A stretch of DNA of 64,000 nucleotides from Acidothermus sp. (GCA_023512015.1 JAIMAI010000006.1:19156-83155); one strand, 5' to 3'; shown: positions 37,655 to 46,902, counted from the stretch's first letter. The notes: generated from the letters alone by a model not told the origin. A program made the numbers and translations.

Positions 37655-39673
37655 GTGCTCCGCATTCCGGCGTTCCGTCGGCTGTGGATCGCGCTCTGCC
37701 TGTCCAGCTTCGGTGATTGGCTCGGATTCCTCGCGCAGACCGCCCTGGCCGCCAGCCTGGCGAGCGGCCACACCTACCTGGCGCAGAATTTCTCGGTTGG
37801 CACGGTCGTCTTCGTCCGGCTGCTGCCCGCGGTCACGCTCGCCCCCCTCGCAGGCGCGTTTGCCGACCGACTCGACCGGCGTTTGACAATGGTGATCGCC
37901 GATATCGGGCGCTTCGCCCTCTACGTCTCCATTCCGCTTGCGCATTCGCTCTGGTGGCTGTTCGTCGCGACTTTCCTCATCGAGACGTTGAGTCTGTTCT
38001 GGATTCCGGCGAAGGAAGCAACCGTCCCGAATCTGGTCCCTAAGGAGCGAATGGGCGACGCCGGGTCCTTGAATTTACTCGGTGCCTACGGTTCGGCACC
38101 GTTCGCGGCAGCCGTGTTCGCTTTGCTCAGCTTGCTCACCGGTGTGTTGTCGCGATGGGTGCCGCTTTTCACCACGAATCGGGTCGACCTGGCGTTGTAT
38201 TTCGACGCTGCCACTTTCCTGGTCTCTGCGGCGACGATTTTCAGCCTGCGGGAAATCTCCACCCACGGTGGGCGTCGACAGGTGGACGGCGCTCCGCCGT
38301 CCCATCCGTCGGTTTTCCGCTCGATCGTGCAGGGATGGCAATTCATCGGGCAGACCCCGGTGGTCCGGGGGCTCGCCTTGGGGATCCTCGGGGCCTTCGG
38401 AGCGGCAGGAGTTGTCATCGGAGTCGCGACAATTTACGTACGCGACCTCGGTGGAGGCGGGGCCGGCTACGGGGTGCTTTTCGGCTCGGTCTTCCTCGGA
38501 TTGGCGCTCGGCATGTTCGCCGGCCCGCGCATTTTGCGCGGCCTGTCGCGGCGTCGACTCTTCGGGCTCACCATTTCCCTCGCCGGCGGCATCCTCGCCG
38601 GAACCTCGCTCGTCCACAACCTGGTCATCGTCGTCTTCGGGGCATTGCTCGTCGGCTGCTGCGGCGGCATCGCCTGGGTCACCGGTTACACGCTTCTCGG
38701 TATCGAGGTCGAGGACGCGACACGCGGTCGAACCTGGGCTACCCTGCAATCCCTCATGCAGATCGACATTCTGCTCATGGTGGCCGCCGGGCCGTTCATC
38801 TCCGGGGGCATCGGCACCCACGTGCTGCGGGTCGGCGAAGTGGTTTTCCCGCTCAATGGGTCCGCGATCACGTTGTTCGGCGCGGGTCTCGGGGCGCTGG
38901 CGGTCGGCATCATCGCCTATCGGCAGATGGACGACCGCGACGTGCCCTTGTGGCGGGACATCGTCGATGCGATCCTCGGCTGGCATCCGCTCACCGGGCG
39001 CGGAGTGTCCACCGGCCTGTTCGTGGCGTTCGAAGGCGGGGAAGGGGTTGGCAAGACCACCCAGGTGGAAATGCTGGCCAGCCATTTGAGGCAGAAGGGT
39101 TACGACGTCGTCGTGAGCCGGGAACCCGGCGCCACGCCCCTCGGCTGTCGGCTCCGGGAACTGCTCCTCGACCCGACCGGCCCGTCGCCGTCCCCGCGCG
39201 CCGAAGCGCTGCTCTACGCCGCCGACCGCGCCGAACACGTGGCCACGGTGATCCGCCCGGCACTTGCCCGAGGCGCGATCGTGATTACCGATCGGTACGT
39301 CGATTCCTCGCTCGCCTACCAAGGCGGCGGCCGCGACCTGTCCCCGCGGGACATCGAGCAGCTCTCCCGTTTCGCGACGTCGGGGCTGCGGCCGGACCTG
39401 ACCGTCGTCCTCGACCTGCCCCCTGCGGAGGGATTGGCGCGGACAGCCCGTCGGGATCGGGAGCCCGACCGGTTGCAGGCTGAACAGGTGGCCTTCCACG
39501 AACGGGTCAGGGAGGTGTTCCGGCAGCGTGCGGAGACCGACCCCGAGCGGTATCTCCTCCTCGACGCCCGCCTGCCGGCAGCCGAAATCCATCGGCACGT
39601 TCTGGCACGCCTTGCGCCGCTCCTTCCCGATCCCGGGACTCCTCGCCCCAACGGCGGAGGGCGGCGGCGGTGA
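37655..39673 (+). CDS. tmk: Fused MFS membrane domain and thymidylate kinase
   Basis: A 672-residue fusion. Residues 1-430 form an MFS-like membrane domain of about twelve segments (VLRIPAFRRLWIALCLSSF...). Residues from about 450 are thymidylate kinase, with P-loop FEGGEGVGKTTQ (about 462), REPGATPLG and TDRYVDSSLAYQGGGR. Such fusions occur in other actinobacteria; what the membrane half transports is unknown. GTG 37655 is the first in-frame start, yet the frame is open back to the topA stop with a plausible N-terminal tail, so the true start is uncertain. Its stop overlaps holB by 4 bases. Confidence 0.92.
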   Translation: MLRIPAFRRLWIALCLSSFGDWLGFLAQTALAASLASGHTYLAQNFSVGTVVFVRLLPAVTLAPLAGAFADRLDRRLTMVIADIGRFALYVSIPLAHSLWWLFVATFLIETLSLFWIPAKEATVPNLVPKERMGDAGSLNLLGAYGSAPFAAAVFALLSLLTGVLSRWVPLFTTNRVDLALYFDAATFLVSAATIFSLREISTHGGRRQVDGAPPSHPSVFRSIVQGWQFIGQTPVVRGLALGILGAFGAAGVVIGVATIYVRDLGGGGAGYGVLFGSVFLGLALGMFAGPRILRGLSRRRLFGLTISLAGGILAGTSLVHNLVIVVFGALLVGCCGGIAWVTGYTLLGIEVEDATRGRTWATLQSLMQIDILLMVAAGPFISGGIGTHVLRVGEVVFPLNGSAITLFGAGLGALAVGIIAYRQMDDRDVPLWRDIVDAILGWHPLTGRGVSTGLFVAFEGGEGVGKTTQVEMLASHLRQKGYDVVVSREPGATPLGCRLRELLLDPTGPSPSPRAEALLYAADRAEHVATVIRPALARGAIVITDRYVDSSLAYQGGGRDLSPRDIEQLSRFATSGLRPDLTVVLDLPPAEGLARTARRDREPDRLQAEQVAFHERVREVFRQRAETDPERYLLLDARLPAAEIHRHVLARLAPLLPDPGTPRPNGGGRRR

Positions 39674-40860
39674 GCGTCTTCGCCGAAGTGGTCGGCCAGG
39701 ACGCCGTCACGGAGCTGCTCGCGTCCGTGGCGCGCCGCGCGCGAGAGAACGGAGACGGCCTGACCCACGCCTGGCTCTTCGCGGGCCCGCCGGGATGCGG
39801 ACGGAGTATCGCTGCTCGGGCCTTCGCCGCAGCCCTGCACTGTCGGTCCCCCGATGGGGTCGGCTGCGGACGGTGCCATGAGTGCCGAACCGTCCTCGCC
39901 GGCAGCCATCCGGACGTGGTCGTCGTCCGTCCCGCGGGTTTGTCGCTCGGAGTGGCCGAAGCTCGCGAGCTGGTCGCTCGAGCCGCCCTGGCCCCAACCG
40001 TCTCGCGGTGGCAAGTAGTGATCGTCGAGGACGCCGACCGGTTGACCGAGGGCGCGGCGAACGTGCTCCTCAAGGCCATCGAAGAACCCGCTCCCCGGAC
40101 GATCTGGCTGCTCTGCGTGCCCTCTCCCCACGATCTCGTCCCGACGATTCGCTCGCGGTGCCGGCTGGTCACCCTGCGGACGCCGAACCCGCACGCGATC
40201 GCCCAGGTGCTGATCGAGCGGGACGGTATCGAGCCGGAGCTTGCGACCGCGGCGGCCCGGGCGGCGTCCGGGCATATCGGGCGGGCGCGGCGGCTGGCCA
40301 CGGACGCTCAGGCCAGGGCCCGCCGCCGGGCCGTGCTGGACGCCGCTGCGCAGCTCGCCGGTGCGCCGACCCTCGCCGAAAGCCTGCGAATCGCCGCCGA
40401 ATTGGTCGATGCCGCGACGGCGGAGGCTGGCGAGGAGACCGAGACGCGCGACGCAGCGGAAGCGGCCGCGCTTCGCGAGGCATTGGGCGTGGAGGCCGGA
40501 TCGGGTGGTCGGCGTCCGCGAGGTTCGGCGGGCGCTTTCCGGGATCTCGAGGCGCGTCAGAAATCGCGGGCCACCCGCACTCAGCGCGATGCCCTCGACC
40601 GCATCCTCGGCGATCTCGCCGCGTTCTTCCGTGACGTCCTCGTTCTCCAGTTGTCCGGAACGGAGGATGCCGTGGCCAACGTCGATGTGTTGTCGGCGAT
40701 CCGGGCGTCGGCCGGGCGTTCCACCAGGACCGACACCCTGCGAAGACTCGAGGCGATCATGGAGTGCCGCGCGGCGATCGAAGCGAACGCCAACCCACTG
40801 ATCGCGTTCGAGGCGATGGCGATTGCGCTCAGCGACTCGGGAGGCCGTACGTCCGGGTGA
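39670..40860 (+). CDS. holB: DNA polymerase III delta-prime subunit
   Basis: A 396-residue clamp-loader subunit. The N-terminal AAA+ domain has GPPGCGRSIAARAF, where Arg replaces the Walker A lysine, as expected for a delta-prime that does not hydrolyse ATP. The zinc module is C-x8-C-x2-C-x2-C (CRSPDGVGCGRCHEC) and the SRC motif is in TIRSRCRLV. GTG 39670 overlaps tmk. The C-terminal helical region is longer than in E. coli. It converges with the FDOR gene and overlaps it by 32 bases. Confidence 0.93.
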   Translation: MSVFAEVVGQDAVTELLASVARRARENGDGLTHAWLFAGPPGCGRSIAARAFAAALHCRSPDGVGCGRCHECRTVLAGSHPDVVVVRPAGLSLGVAEARELVARAALAPTVSRWQVVIVEDADRLTEGAANVLLKAIEEPAPRTIWLLCVPSPHDLVPTIRSRCRLVTLRTPNPHAIAQVLIERDGIEPELATAAARAASGHIGRARRLATDAQARARRRAVLDAAAQLAGAPTLAESLRIAAELVDAATAEAGEETETRDAAEAAALREALGVEAGSGGRRPRGSAGAFRDLEARQKSRATRTQRDALDRILGDLAAFFRDVLVLQLSGTEDAVANVDVLSAIRASAGRSTRTDTLRRLEAIMECRAAIEANANPLIAFEAMAIALSDSGGRTSG

Positions 40861-41290
40861 GCTGAAGGCGCATCACGAGGCGTTGCTCGGCCACCATCGC
40901 CTCGCGGAACTCCGTCCAGTTCGGATGCTCCTCGCCTCTGATGGCGCGGTACAGAGCGACGAGTTCCTCCGCAGTGGGGTCGTCGGGCCGCGTGGTCACC
41001 GGGCTGAGCTCGGCGATCGCATCGGCCGCGAGCCAGGTCCATCCGCCGTCCCCGTCCACGTGCAGCACGACCCGCGGGTCGCGCCGGACGTTGCGGACCT
41101 TGAGGCGGTCCGTCGTCACCGAGATTCGGGCGATCGCAGCGGCGGCATCGAGGTGGTAGAGGACGTTGGAAACGTGCGGGCGGCCGTCGGCTCGCAAGGT
41201 GACCAGGTGCCCCATCGTGCGGGCGGCGAGAAAAGCCAAGTGAGCAGGTTGGGTTGCCCCAGCTCGGCTCACTGCTCGCACATCGCTCAT
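40829..41290 (-). CDS. PPOX-class flavin/F420-dependent oxidoreductase (FDOR split-barrel)
   Basis: A 153-residue split beta-barrel protein of the pyridoxamine-phosphate-oxidase-like family. Marks are GHLVTLRADGRPHVSNVLYHLD and NVRRDPRVVLHV. Actinobacterial members often use F420H2, and F420 biosynthesis genes lie 2 kb away, but the cofactor cannot be proved from sequence. ATG 41290 (MSDVRAVS) is preferred to GTG 41308. Its 3' end lies inside holB. Confidence 0.85.
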   Translation of the reverse strand: MSDVRAVSRAGATQPAHLAFLAARTMGHLVTLRADGRPHVSNVLYHLDAAAAIARISVTTDRLKVRNVRRDPRVVLHVDGDGGWTWLAADAIAELSPVTTRPDDPTAEELVALYRAIRGEEHPNWTEFREAMVAEQRLVMRLQLTRTYGLPSR

Positions 41291-41358
41291 CACGGCCACC
41301 CTAATCACCCAACGGTCGGGGCTCCGGGGGCGGCGTCGCCTAGGGTCGAAGGGTGGGC

Positions 41359-42216
41359 ATGCTCATGGCAGTCGTCTTCAACCGTTACGGCCGGTTGTAC
41401 TACCTCGACCCGGGCCCGTACACCCCGAAGGTCGGGGACAAGGTGCTGTACCCCACGCCCGCAGGAAACGAGGTCGCCGAATGCGTCTGGCCTCCCACGT
41501 ACGTCTCGGAGGATTTCGAGGGGGTGCCGGTCTGTGCGGGTTTTGCTGAGGAAGCGGATCTCCAGCGCGACGAACGCAATCGTGCCTGCCGTGCTGAGGC
41601 GCGCGTCGTCGCCCGCCGACTCATTCGCGAGCACCAGTTACCGATGAAAGTAGTCGGTGTCGATTTCCTGGACGCCGACCAGACGTTCATCATATATTTC
41701 ACCGCTCCGCACAGAGTCGATTTCCGGGCCTTGGTGCGAGCGTTGTCGGCCACGCTCGACGCCCGAGTCGAATTACGACAGGTGCAGGCTCGCGACGCGG
41801 CGCGCCTGCAGACCGGCATCGGTCCCTGCGGCCGGGATACCTGCTGCTCGACATTTCTGAAGGATTTCGAGCCGGTCTCGGTGCGGATGGCCCGTGACCA
41901 AGACTTGCCGGCAAATCCGTTGCGCATCTCGGGGGCGTGCGGGAGGCTCATGTGTTGCCTGAAATACGAGCACCCGCTTTACGCTGATTTCAAATCCGAT
42001 CTTCCCGCGCTTGGCAGCCCCGTCGTTTGTCCGGACGGCGAAGGCACCCTCGTCGGATACAACGTTCCGAGCGGCACCGTCGTCGTCAAACTGAACGAGT
42101 CGGGGGAAAGGTGCGTGTGCCCCAAGGCGAGCGTCTGTGCCTCACGCCAGGCGTACGAGGGTCGATATCGTCGGCGTTTCCGTCGCGACGCCGACGACGA
42201 ATTTCGTCGATCGTGA
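41359..42216 (+). CDS. PSP1 domain protein (YaaT/RicT family)
   Basis: A 285-residue protein of the PSP1/YaaT family. Cysteine motifs GPCGRDTCCSTFL and SGACGRLMCCLKYE and the core DQTFIIYFTAPHRVDFRALVR are those of RicT, which in Bacillus joins an iron-sulfur complex with YlbF and YmcA acting on RNase Y. No such partners are seen here. The start may be GTG 41353, ATG 41359 or ATG 41365; GAAGGG sits five bases before ATG 41359. The stop overlaps a 29-codon frame. Confidence 0.9.
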   Translation: MLMAVVFNRYGRLYYLDPGPYTPKVGDKVLYPTPAGNEVAECVWPPTYVSEDFEGVPVCAGFAEEADLQRDERNRACRAEARVVARRLIREHQLPMKVVGVDFLDADQTFIIYFTAPHRVDFRALVRALSATLDARVELRQVQARDAARLQTGIGPCGRDTCCSTFLKDFEPVSVRMARDQDLPANPLRISGACGRLMCCLKYEHPLYADFKSDLPALGSPVVCPDGEGTLVGYNVPSGTVVVKLNESGERCVCPKASVCASRQAYEGRYRRRFRRDADDEFRRS

Positions 42217-42302
42217 GGGATCTCACAGCTTCCGTCGGCATCGGGTACCGGCTCGGCCTGTTGCTCATGATGGGGGCCGCGATGGTCCGAAAGGAGCCGT
42301 AG
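42213..42302 (+). CDS. Possible 29-residue hydrophobic peptide
   Basis: GTG 42213 overlaps the PSP1 stop by 4 bases and reads VRDLTASVGIGYRLGLLLMM followed by GAAMVRKEP and stop TAG, which directly abuts ATG 42303 of the next gene. The overlap and abutment suggest translational coupling, and the peptide has a hydrophobic middle. It may equally be a by-chance frame inside a coupled intergenic space. Confidence 0.35.
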   Translation: MRDLTASVGIGYRLGLLLMMGAAMVRKEP

Positions 42303-42488
42303 ATGGGCGACGTGCGATACCTGGCCGAGGCGGCGGCGCGGCGGCTGCGCGAACCCGAGGTGAGGCGGCACTACCTCAGCCGGATCGAGGACGCCGTCCG
42401 ACGTGACGATCGCGCGTTGATCGCCGAACTTGCCGCCGACTACGCGCGTGTGCTCAAGTTGATCAGCCGTGCTCGGCGCAGTGCGTGA
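42303..42488 (+). CDS. Small helical protein, function unknown
   Basis: A 61-residue, strongly charged, fully helical protein (MGDVRYLAEAAARRLREPEV...). GAAAGGAGCC lies upstream at 42290-42298, a good Shine-Dalgarno. I do not recognise a family. It follows the PSP1 gene and ends 28 bases before tRNA-Thr, so it may end the holB-side transcript. Confidence 0.65.
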   Translation: MGDVRYLAEAAARRLREPEVRRHYLSRIEDAVRRDDRALIAELAADYARVLKLISRARRSA

Positions 42489-42516
42489 GCCGCCCTCGGT
42501 ACACTGGCACGTCGTC

Positions 42517-42589
42517 GCCGCCTTAGCTCAGTCGGCAGAGCAACGCACTCGTAATGCGTAGGTCCGGGGTTCGAATCCCCGAGGCGGCT
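42517..42589 (+). tRNA. tRNA-Thr (anticodon CGT)
   Basis: Acceptor GCCGCCT pairs with AGGCGGC (42582-42588) with discriminator T at 42589; CCA is not encoded. Anticodon stem ACGCA/TGCGT encloses CTCGTAA, giving CGT. D arm AGCTCAGTCGGCAGAGC and T arm GGTTCGAATCC are normal. Confidence 0.96.
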
Positions 42590-42613
42590 CTGGTCGTCTC
42601 CGCGGGCTTCGTC

Positions 42614-42660
42614 GTTTCTTCTTTTCGCTCTTCTTTCCGCCGAGTCCTTCTTCTTCTGCC
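42614..42660 (+). other. Polypyrimidine tract downstream of tRNA-Thr
   Basis: Almost only C and T over about 47 bases (runs such as TTTCTTCTTTTCGCTCTTC), with very few purines. A C/U-rich, G-poor RNA is the type of site used by Rho, so this could end transcription after the tRNA. No hairpin terminator is seen here. Confidence 0.4.
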
Positions 42661-42724
42661 GGATTTGTCCTTCGGGCCGCGTATCATGCCCCATATCCTG
42701 CGGACTTTGGGTAGGGAGGCTGGC

Positions 42725-43174
42725 GTGGCCGAACGGCAGACCAAGACGGCGGGCAGCAAGCGGGCGACGTCCCAGGGCTTGACCGCCGAAGAGCGGGCGG
42801 CGATGCGCGAACGCGTGCGGGAACTGCGCACCGCGAAAGGCACCGATGGGGAGCAGGAAGTTCTTGCGAAAATTTCCGAGATGCCGAAGGAGGATCGGCT
42901 GCTGGCAGAGCGGTTCCACGCTCTCGTCAAGAAGGTTGCTCCCGAACTGGCACCGCGCACCTGGTACGGCATGCCGGCCTACGCGAAGAACGGCTCGATC
43001 GTTTGCTTCTTCCAGCCGGCGTCCAAATTCAAAGCTCGCTATGCCACGGTCGGATTCTCCGACAAAGCCGCCCTCGACGACGGTGCGCTCTGGCCGACGT
43101 CCTACGCGCTCACCGCTCTCGGGCCCGGCGAAGAGAAGCGGCTCGGCGAGTTGATCCAGCGCGCCGTGAGCTGA
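42725..43174 (+). CDS. DUF1801 family protein
   Basis: A 149-residue protein. The first 60 residues are a charged helical extension, then a DUF1801-like fold with TWYGMPAYAKNGSIVCFFQP and KARYATVGFSDKAALDDG. Relatives include YdhG-type proteins without firm function. GTG 42725 follows GGGAGG at 42714-42719; the frame upstream runs through the tRNA and is not coding. It precedes the F420 genes by 173 bases. Confidence 0.85.
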   Translation: MAERQTKTAGSKRATSQGLTAEERAAMRERVRELRTAKGTDGEQEVLAKISEMPKEDRLLAERFHALVKKVAPELAPRTWYGMPAYAKNGSIVCFFQPASKFKARYATVGFSDKAALDDGALWPTSYALTALGPGEEKRLGELIQRAVS

Positions 43175-43347
43175 TCTTGCTCCCCGGTGGGCTTCGGCCA
43201 ACCAGGTTGGTGAACGCCGACGGCCAACCACCGCCGCGCGGCGGTGCGCACCAGAGGCGGGTCCCGGAGGTCCGGCCCGTAAGCTAGGGGACGCCGCGCA
43301 CGCGCCGCCCACCGTGTCGAGGCGATCAGTCGCGAGGAGGCGGATCC

Positions 43348-44631
43348 GTGCCGAGCCGGATCGAGATTTTCGGCGTACCTGATCTCCCGGAGGTGCATCC
43401 GGGAGACGATCTCGCCGCCCTGCTCGCTCACCATGATCCCGGTCTGCGAGACGGTGACGTGGTCGTCGTCACCAGCAAGATTGTCAGCAAGGCCGAAGGT
43501 CGGCTCGTGACGATCGACCGTGAGGCTGCGATGCGCTCCGAGTCGGTGCGGCTGGTCGCGCAGCGGGGTCGCACTCGCATCGTGGAAACCCGACACGGGT
43601 GGGTGATGGCGTCCGCCGGGGTGGACGAGAGCAACGTCCCGCCGGGATGGACCGCGCTGCTCCCGGAGGATGCCGACGAGTCTGCGCGGCGAATCCGGGA
43701 CGGTCTGCGCCGGCTGCTGGGGATCGACGTCGCGGTTCTCGTCACCGACACGATGGGACGGGCGTGGCGGGAAGGTCTCGTCGATCAGGTCATCGGGGCG
43801 GCCGGAATTCGGGTTCTGCAGGACCTGCGCGGGCGAAAGGATCCCTACGGTCGCGAACTGGAGATGACCGTCACGGCGATCGCGGACGAAATCGCCGCGG
43901 CCGCGGATCTGGTCAAAGGCAAATTGTCGGGCGTACCGGTGGCCGTGGTGCGCGGTCTGGAATTCGAGCACGACGACGCGGGCGCCCGCCCGCTGGTCCG
44001 GAGTCCGGAAGCCGATTTGTTCCGGCTCGGGACGCAGGAGGCCAAGAGGCAGGCGGTTTTCGATCGGCGGACGATCCGCATGTTCGCCGAGGAGCCGGTC
44101 GACATGGACGCGGTCCGACGGGCCGTCGCCGCCGCGGTCACGGCTCCCGCCCCCCACCACTCGACGCCGTGGCGTTTTCTCATCGTCGCCGACCGCAAGA
44201 AGGAATTGTTGGACGCCATGGCCGAGGCGTGGAAAGAGGATCTGCGGCGGGACGGGTTCACTGCCGAGCAAATCACCCGGAGGTTGCGGCGCGGAGAGGT
44301 GCTGTACCGTGCACCGCTCCTGGTAATCCCGGCGATGACGATGGCCGGTGCCGCGCATGCCTACCCCGACCTGCGACGTGCGACGGCTGAACGGGAGATG
44401 TTCCTAGTGGCCACGGGCGCGGGAATCGAGAATTTCCTCATCGCGCTTGCCGCCGAAGGGCTCGCAAGCGCTTGGATTTCCAGCACGATGTTCTGCCGGG
44501 AGGTGGTCCGCGCCGTCCTGGACCTGCCCGAGGAGCTCGAACCGATGGGTGCGGTGGCCGTCGGGAAACCCGCGGAGAGCCCCCGGGATCGCCCCCCTCG
44601 CGACCCCGACGATTTCCTGCTGTGGCGGTGA
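43348..44631 (+). CDS. fbiB: Coenzyme F420:L-glutamate ligase fused to an FMN-dependent nitroreductase-like domain (FbiB)
   Basis: A 427-residue two-domain enzyme. The N-terminal half is CofE-like ([27 protein letters not shown]), adding glutamates to F420-0; the C-terminal half (from about 245) is a nitroreductase fold ([31 protein letters not shown]) that reduces dehydro-F420-0 in mycobacteria. GTG 43348 follows AGGAGGCGG. It is coupled to cofC by a 4-base overlap. CofE-type ligases need Mn2+ or Mg2+. Confidence 0.95.
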   Translation: MPSRIEIFGVPDLPEVHPGDDLAALLAHHDPGLRDGDVVVVTSKIVSKAEGRLVTIDREAAMRSESVRLVAQRGRTRIVETRHGWVMASAGVDESNVPPGWTALLPEDADESARRIRDGLRRLLGIDVAVLVTDTMGRAWREGLVDQVIGAAGIRVLQDLRGRKDPYGRELEMTVTAIADEIAAAADLVKGKLSGVPVAVVRGLEFEHDDAGARPLVRSPEADLFRLGTQEAKRQAVFDRRTIRMFAEEPVDMDAVRRAVAAAVTAPAPHHSTPWRFLIVADRKKELLDAMAEAWKEDLRRDGFTAEQITRRLRRGEVLYRAPLLVIPAMTMAGAAHAYPDLRRATAEREMFLVATGAGIENFLIALAAEGLASAWISSTMFCREVVRAVLDLPEELEPMGAVAVGKPAESPRDRPPRDPDDFLLWR

Positions 44632-45317
44632 CAGTGTCCGGATGGGTCGTCGTGATACCGGTGAAGCCCTTGGCCCGGGCGAAGAGCCGACTCGCCGGGC
44701 AACTTGGGGCGCTGCGCGCAAGCCTCGCGTATGCGTTTGCCGCCGACACCGTGGAAGCCTGCCTCGCGGCGACGTCGGTGATCCGGACGGTGATCCTCAC
44801 CGAGGATCCGGAGATCCGCGCTCTTGCCGCACGATCGGGGGCTGAGGTCTGCGACGAGTCCACCTTGGCCCTTGGTCTCGGCCCCTCGGCGGGAAGCGCG
44901 AACGGGCGGCTCAACGTCTTGTTGCGTCGTTTCGCGCGGCGGTTCGCGCCCCGCTCGCCGCTCGTCGTCGTCCCAGCAGACCTCCCGTGTCTGCGACCGG
45001 CAGACCTGGACGCCGCACTCCGGCGCGCGGACGCTTTCCCCTCGGCCTGCCTGGCCGATCGGCACGTCGTCGGCACGACCCTGCTCACTGCACACGCCGG
45101 TGAAGACCTCCACCCGGCATACGGACCGTATTCGGTGGCGCGACACGTCGCCCGGGGCGCTCGACTTTTGCGCAGCGAGGGCCTCGAACGAGCCCAGGCG
45201 GACGTCGACACGATCGCGGATCTCCGGTATGCAGCCCGCCTCGGCGTGGGCCGCCATACCCGGATGTGGGGCGTGCGCTCGGGCGCTGCCCTGGAGGCTC
45301 TCGCCCATGTCGGCTGA
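44628..45317 (+). CDS. cofC: Phosphoenolpyruvate/2-phospho-L-lactate guanylyltransferase
   Basis: A 229-residue nucleotidyltransferase (FbiD/CofC) that makes the activated three-carbon unit of F420. Marks are [14 protein letters not shown] at the N-terminus, [19 protein letters not shown] with metal-binding Asp, and [13 protein letters not shown] 44628 overlaps fbiB; GTG 44634 is also possible. In actinobacteria the substrate is probably phosphoenolpyruvate. Confidence 0.93.
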   Translation: MTVSGWVVVIPVKPLARAKSRLAGQLGALRASLAYAFAADTVEACLAATSVIRTVILTEDPEIRALAARSGAEVCDESTLALGLGPSAGSANGRLNVLLRRFARRFAPRSPLVVVPADLPCLRPADLDAALRRADAFPSACLADRHVVGTTLLTAHAGEDLHPAYGPYSVARHVARGARLLRSEGLERAQADVDTIADLRYAARLGVGRHTRMWGVRSGAALEALAHVG

Positions 45318-45377
45318 GAGCCGACGATGCGCACCTAGCTGCGCTTTCGCTTCCCCACGTGCTGAGCGGAGTGGGTG

Positions 45378-45932
45378 ATGCTCGGCGAGCTCGTCGCTTT
45401 CGTCGTCCCGCTCGCTTTCGATAGCTTCGCGGTTGCCGCTGCGCTGGGAATCGCCGGCACATCGCCGCGAGACCGGTGGAGGATCGGCGGACTCTTTGCC
45501 CTGTTCGAAGGCGGAATGCCGCTCATCGGCTTGTTGACCGGCGCAGGCATAGGTCACGTGCTCGGCATCTTCGCCGACTATCTGGCAGCCGCCGCCCTCG
45601 TCGGCTACGGCATCTTCTCCTTCGTCCACGAAGATGCCGAAGAGTCGCGGATAGCCGCACTGCGTCGGACCACGGGATGGGGCGCAGTGGTGCTCGGCGT
45701 CAGTATCAGCGTCGACGAACTTGCGATCGGGTTCACCTTGGGATTGGCGCGTCTGCCGGTTCTGCCTGCGGTCATCGCCATCGCCGTCCAAGCGTTCCTC
45801 GCCAGTCAGCTCGGTTTGTTACTCGGGGCGCGAATTTCCCATCGCATGCGGGAAGAAGCGGAGAAAATCGCCGCCGTCGTCCTCGTTGGTCTCGGCCTTT
45901 TCCTTTTCGCGGAGGCTGTTTTTCGGGCGTAA
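45378..45932 (+). CDS. mntP: MntP-type manganese efflux protein
   Basis: A 184-residue membrane protein with six hydrophobic segments and two internal repeats, each with an acidic metal site: DSFAVAAALG (first) and SVDELAIGFTLG (fourth). This is the MntP/YebN family that exports Mn2+. ATG 45378 stands seven bases after GAGCGGA; GTG 45375 directly before it is the alternative. It lies 60 bases after cofC and converges with a TMEM165/GDT1-type gene. No yybP-ykoY riboswitch is visible. Confidence 0.85.
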   Translation: MLGELVAFVVPLAFDSFAVAAALGIAGTSPRDRWRIGGLFALFEGGMPLIGLLTGAGIGHVLGIFADYLAAAALVGYGIFSFVHEDAEESRIAALRRTTGWGAVVLGVSISVDELAIGFTLGLARLPVLPAVIAIAVQAFLASQLGLLLGARISHRMREEAEKIAAVVLVGLGLFLFAEAVFRA

Positions 45933-45943
45933 GCGACACCCGC

Positions 45944-46552
45944 TCATCCGGTGACGGCACGCACGGCCGATACCACACCGAAACCGAGCAGGATGGCACC
46001 GGTGACGCGGTTCACCCAGAGCACCGGAAGACGGGTGAGCAGCTTCGATCCTGCGGTGACGGCGAGCGCGGCCGCCGCCCACAGTCCGAGGGTGCCGCCG
46101 ATGCCCACCGAAATCGGATCGTCGTATCGTGCCGCGTAATTGGCGATGGCGATCTGAGTGATATCCCCCCATTCACCGGCGAACACCACACCGAACGACG
46201 TGAAGGCGACGCGCCGAAACGACGGACCGGTTTTCGGCACTGTTTCGGCCGTCAATGTGTCCGACGCCGGCGGATCGGCTGATTCCTCCTCGCGCCTCGT
46301 AGCCATGTAGATGCCGCCGGCCAGGAACAGTGCGGCGACCAGGGATTCGACGACGCGCCGAGGGAGGAGACCGAGCGCACTCCCTGCCGCCACGGCTATG
46401 CAGACGTGGATCAGGAAGGCTGCGGCCACGCCGGCGAACACCCACGCTGCTCGAAAGCGAGTCCCGAGCGCGAGGGAGGCAAACATGCTCTTGTCGGGAA
46501 GTTCCGCGAGGGCGATGACCACGAACACGATGGCGATGACGGTGGGATCCAC
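45944..46552 (-). CDS. TMEM165/GDT1 (UPF0016) family cation transporter
   Basis: A 202-residue membrane protein with two repeated motifs, ELPDKSMFASLALG and EWGDITQIAIANYAA, the actinobacterial form of the ExGD(K/R)(S/T) signature. Family members export Mn2+ or exchange Ca2+ for protons. A polar loop of about 30 residues joins the halves. The start is GTG 46552 after GGAGCA. It is convergent with mntP, 11 bases apart. Confidence 0.88.
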   Translation of the reverse strand: MDPTVIAIVFVVIALAELPDKSMFASLALGTRFRAAWVFAGVAAAFLIHVCIAVAAGSALGLLPRRVVESLVAALFLAGGIYMATRREEESADPPASDTLTAETVPKTGPSFRRVAFTSFGVVFAGEWGDITQIAIANYAARYDDPISVGIGGTLGLWAAAALAVTAGSKLLTRLPVLWVNRVTGAILLGFGVVSAVRAVTG

Positions 46553-46698
46553 GCTGCTCCACGAAGGTCGACCCTGGTATCGGCTGCGAGAGGTGCTCGC
46601 GATCGAGCAAGCCTTGCAGACCTCGGCAACCCTGCGAGAATACGAAACGACGAGAACCCCACTGCGACGACGGTGAGTTCGTGCACGGGAGGTGTGCC

Positions 46699-46902
46699 AT
46701 GCAGGCTCATGTCGGTGACGAAATCGCCGTCCACAGCCGTCACGTCGGGGAGCCCCAGCGGCTTGGGGTGATCACCGAGGTGCGCGGTCCGAACGGCGCC
46801 CCGCCGTACGTCGTCCGCTGGCAGGACGGAACGGAGGCGGTCTTCTTCCCCAGCGCCGACTGCACGATTGCCTGCAAGGAAAAGGCGCAGGCCGCAAGCT
46901 GA
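46699..46902 (+). CDS. DUF1918 family protein
   Basis: A 67-residue protein with the DUF1918 layout: HVGDEIAVHS, RLGVITEVRGPNGAPPYVVRW and DGTEAVFFPSAD. These small beta-rich proteins are common in actinobacteria without a known role. ATG 46699 has GGGAGGTG at 46688-46695 upstream. It ends 22 bases before the convergent MFS gene. Confidence 0.85.
   Translation: MQAHVGDEIAVHSRHVGEPQRLGVITEVRGPNGAPPYVVRWQDGTEAVFFPSADCTIACKEKAQAAS

Noticed and set aside
46553..46698. yybP-ykoY manganese riboswitch upstream of the TMEM165-type gene
   Set aside because: I could not find the conserved GGGGAGUA and paired loop motifs on the proper strand, nor in front of mntP.
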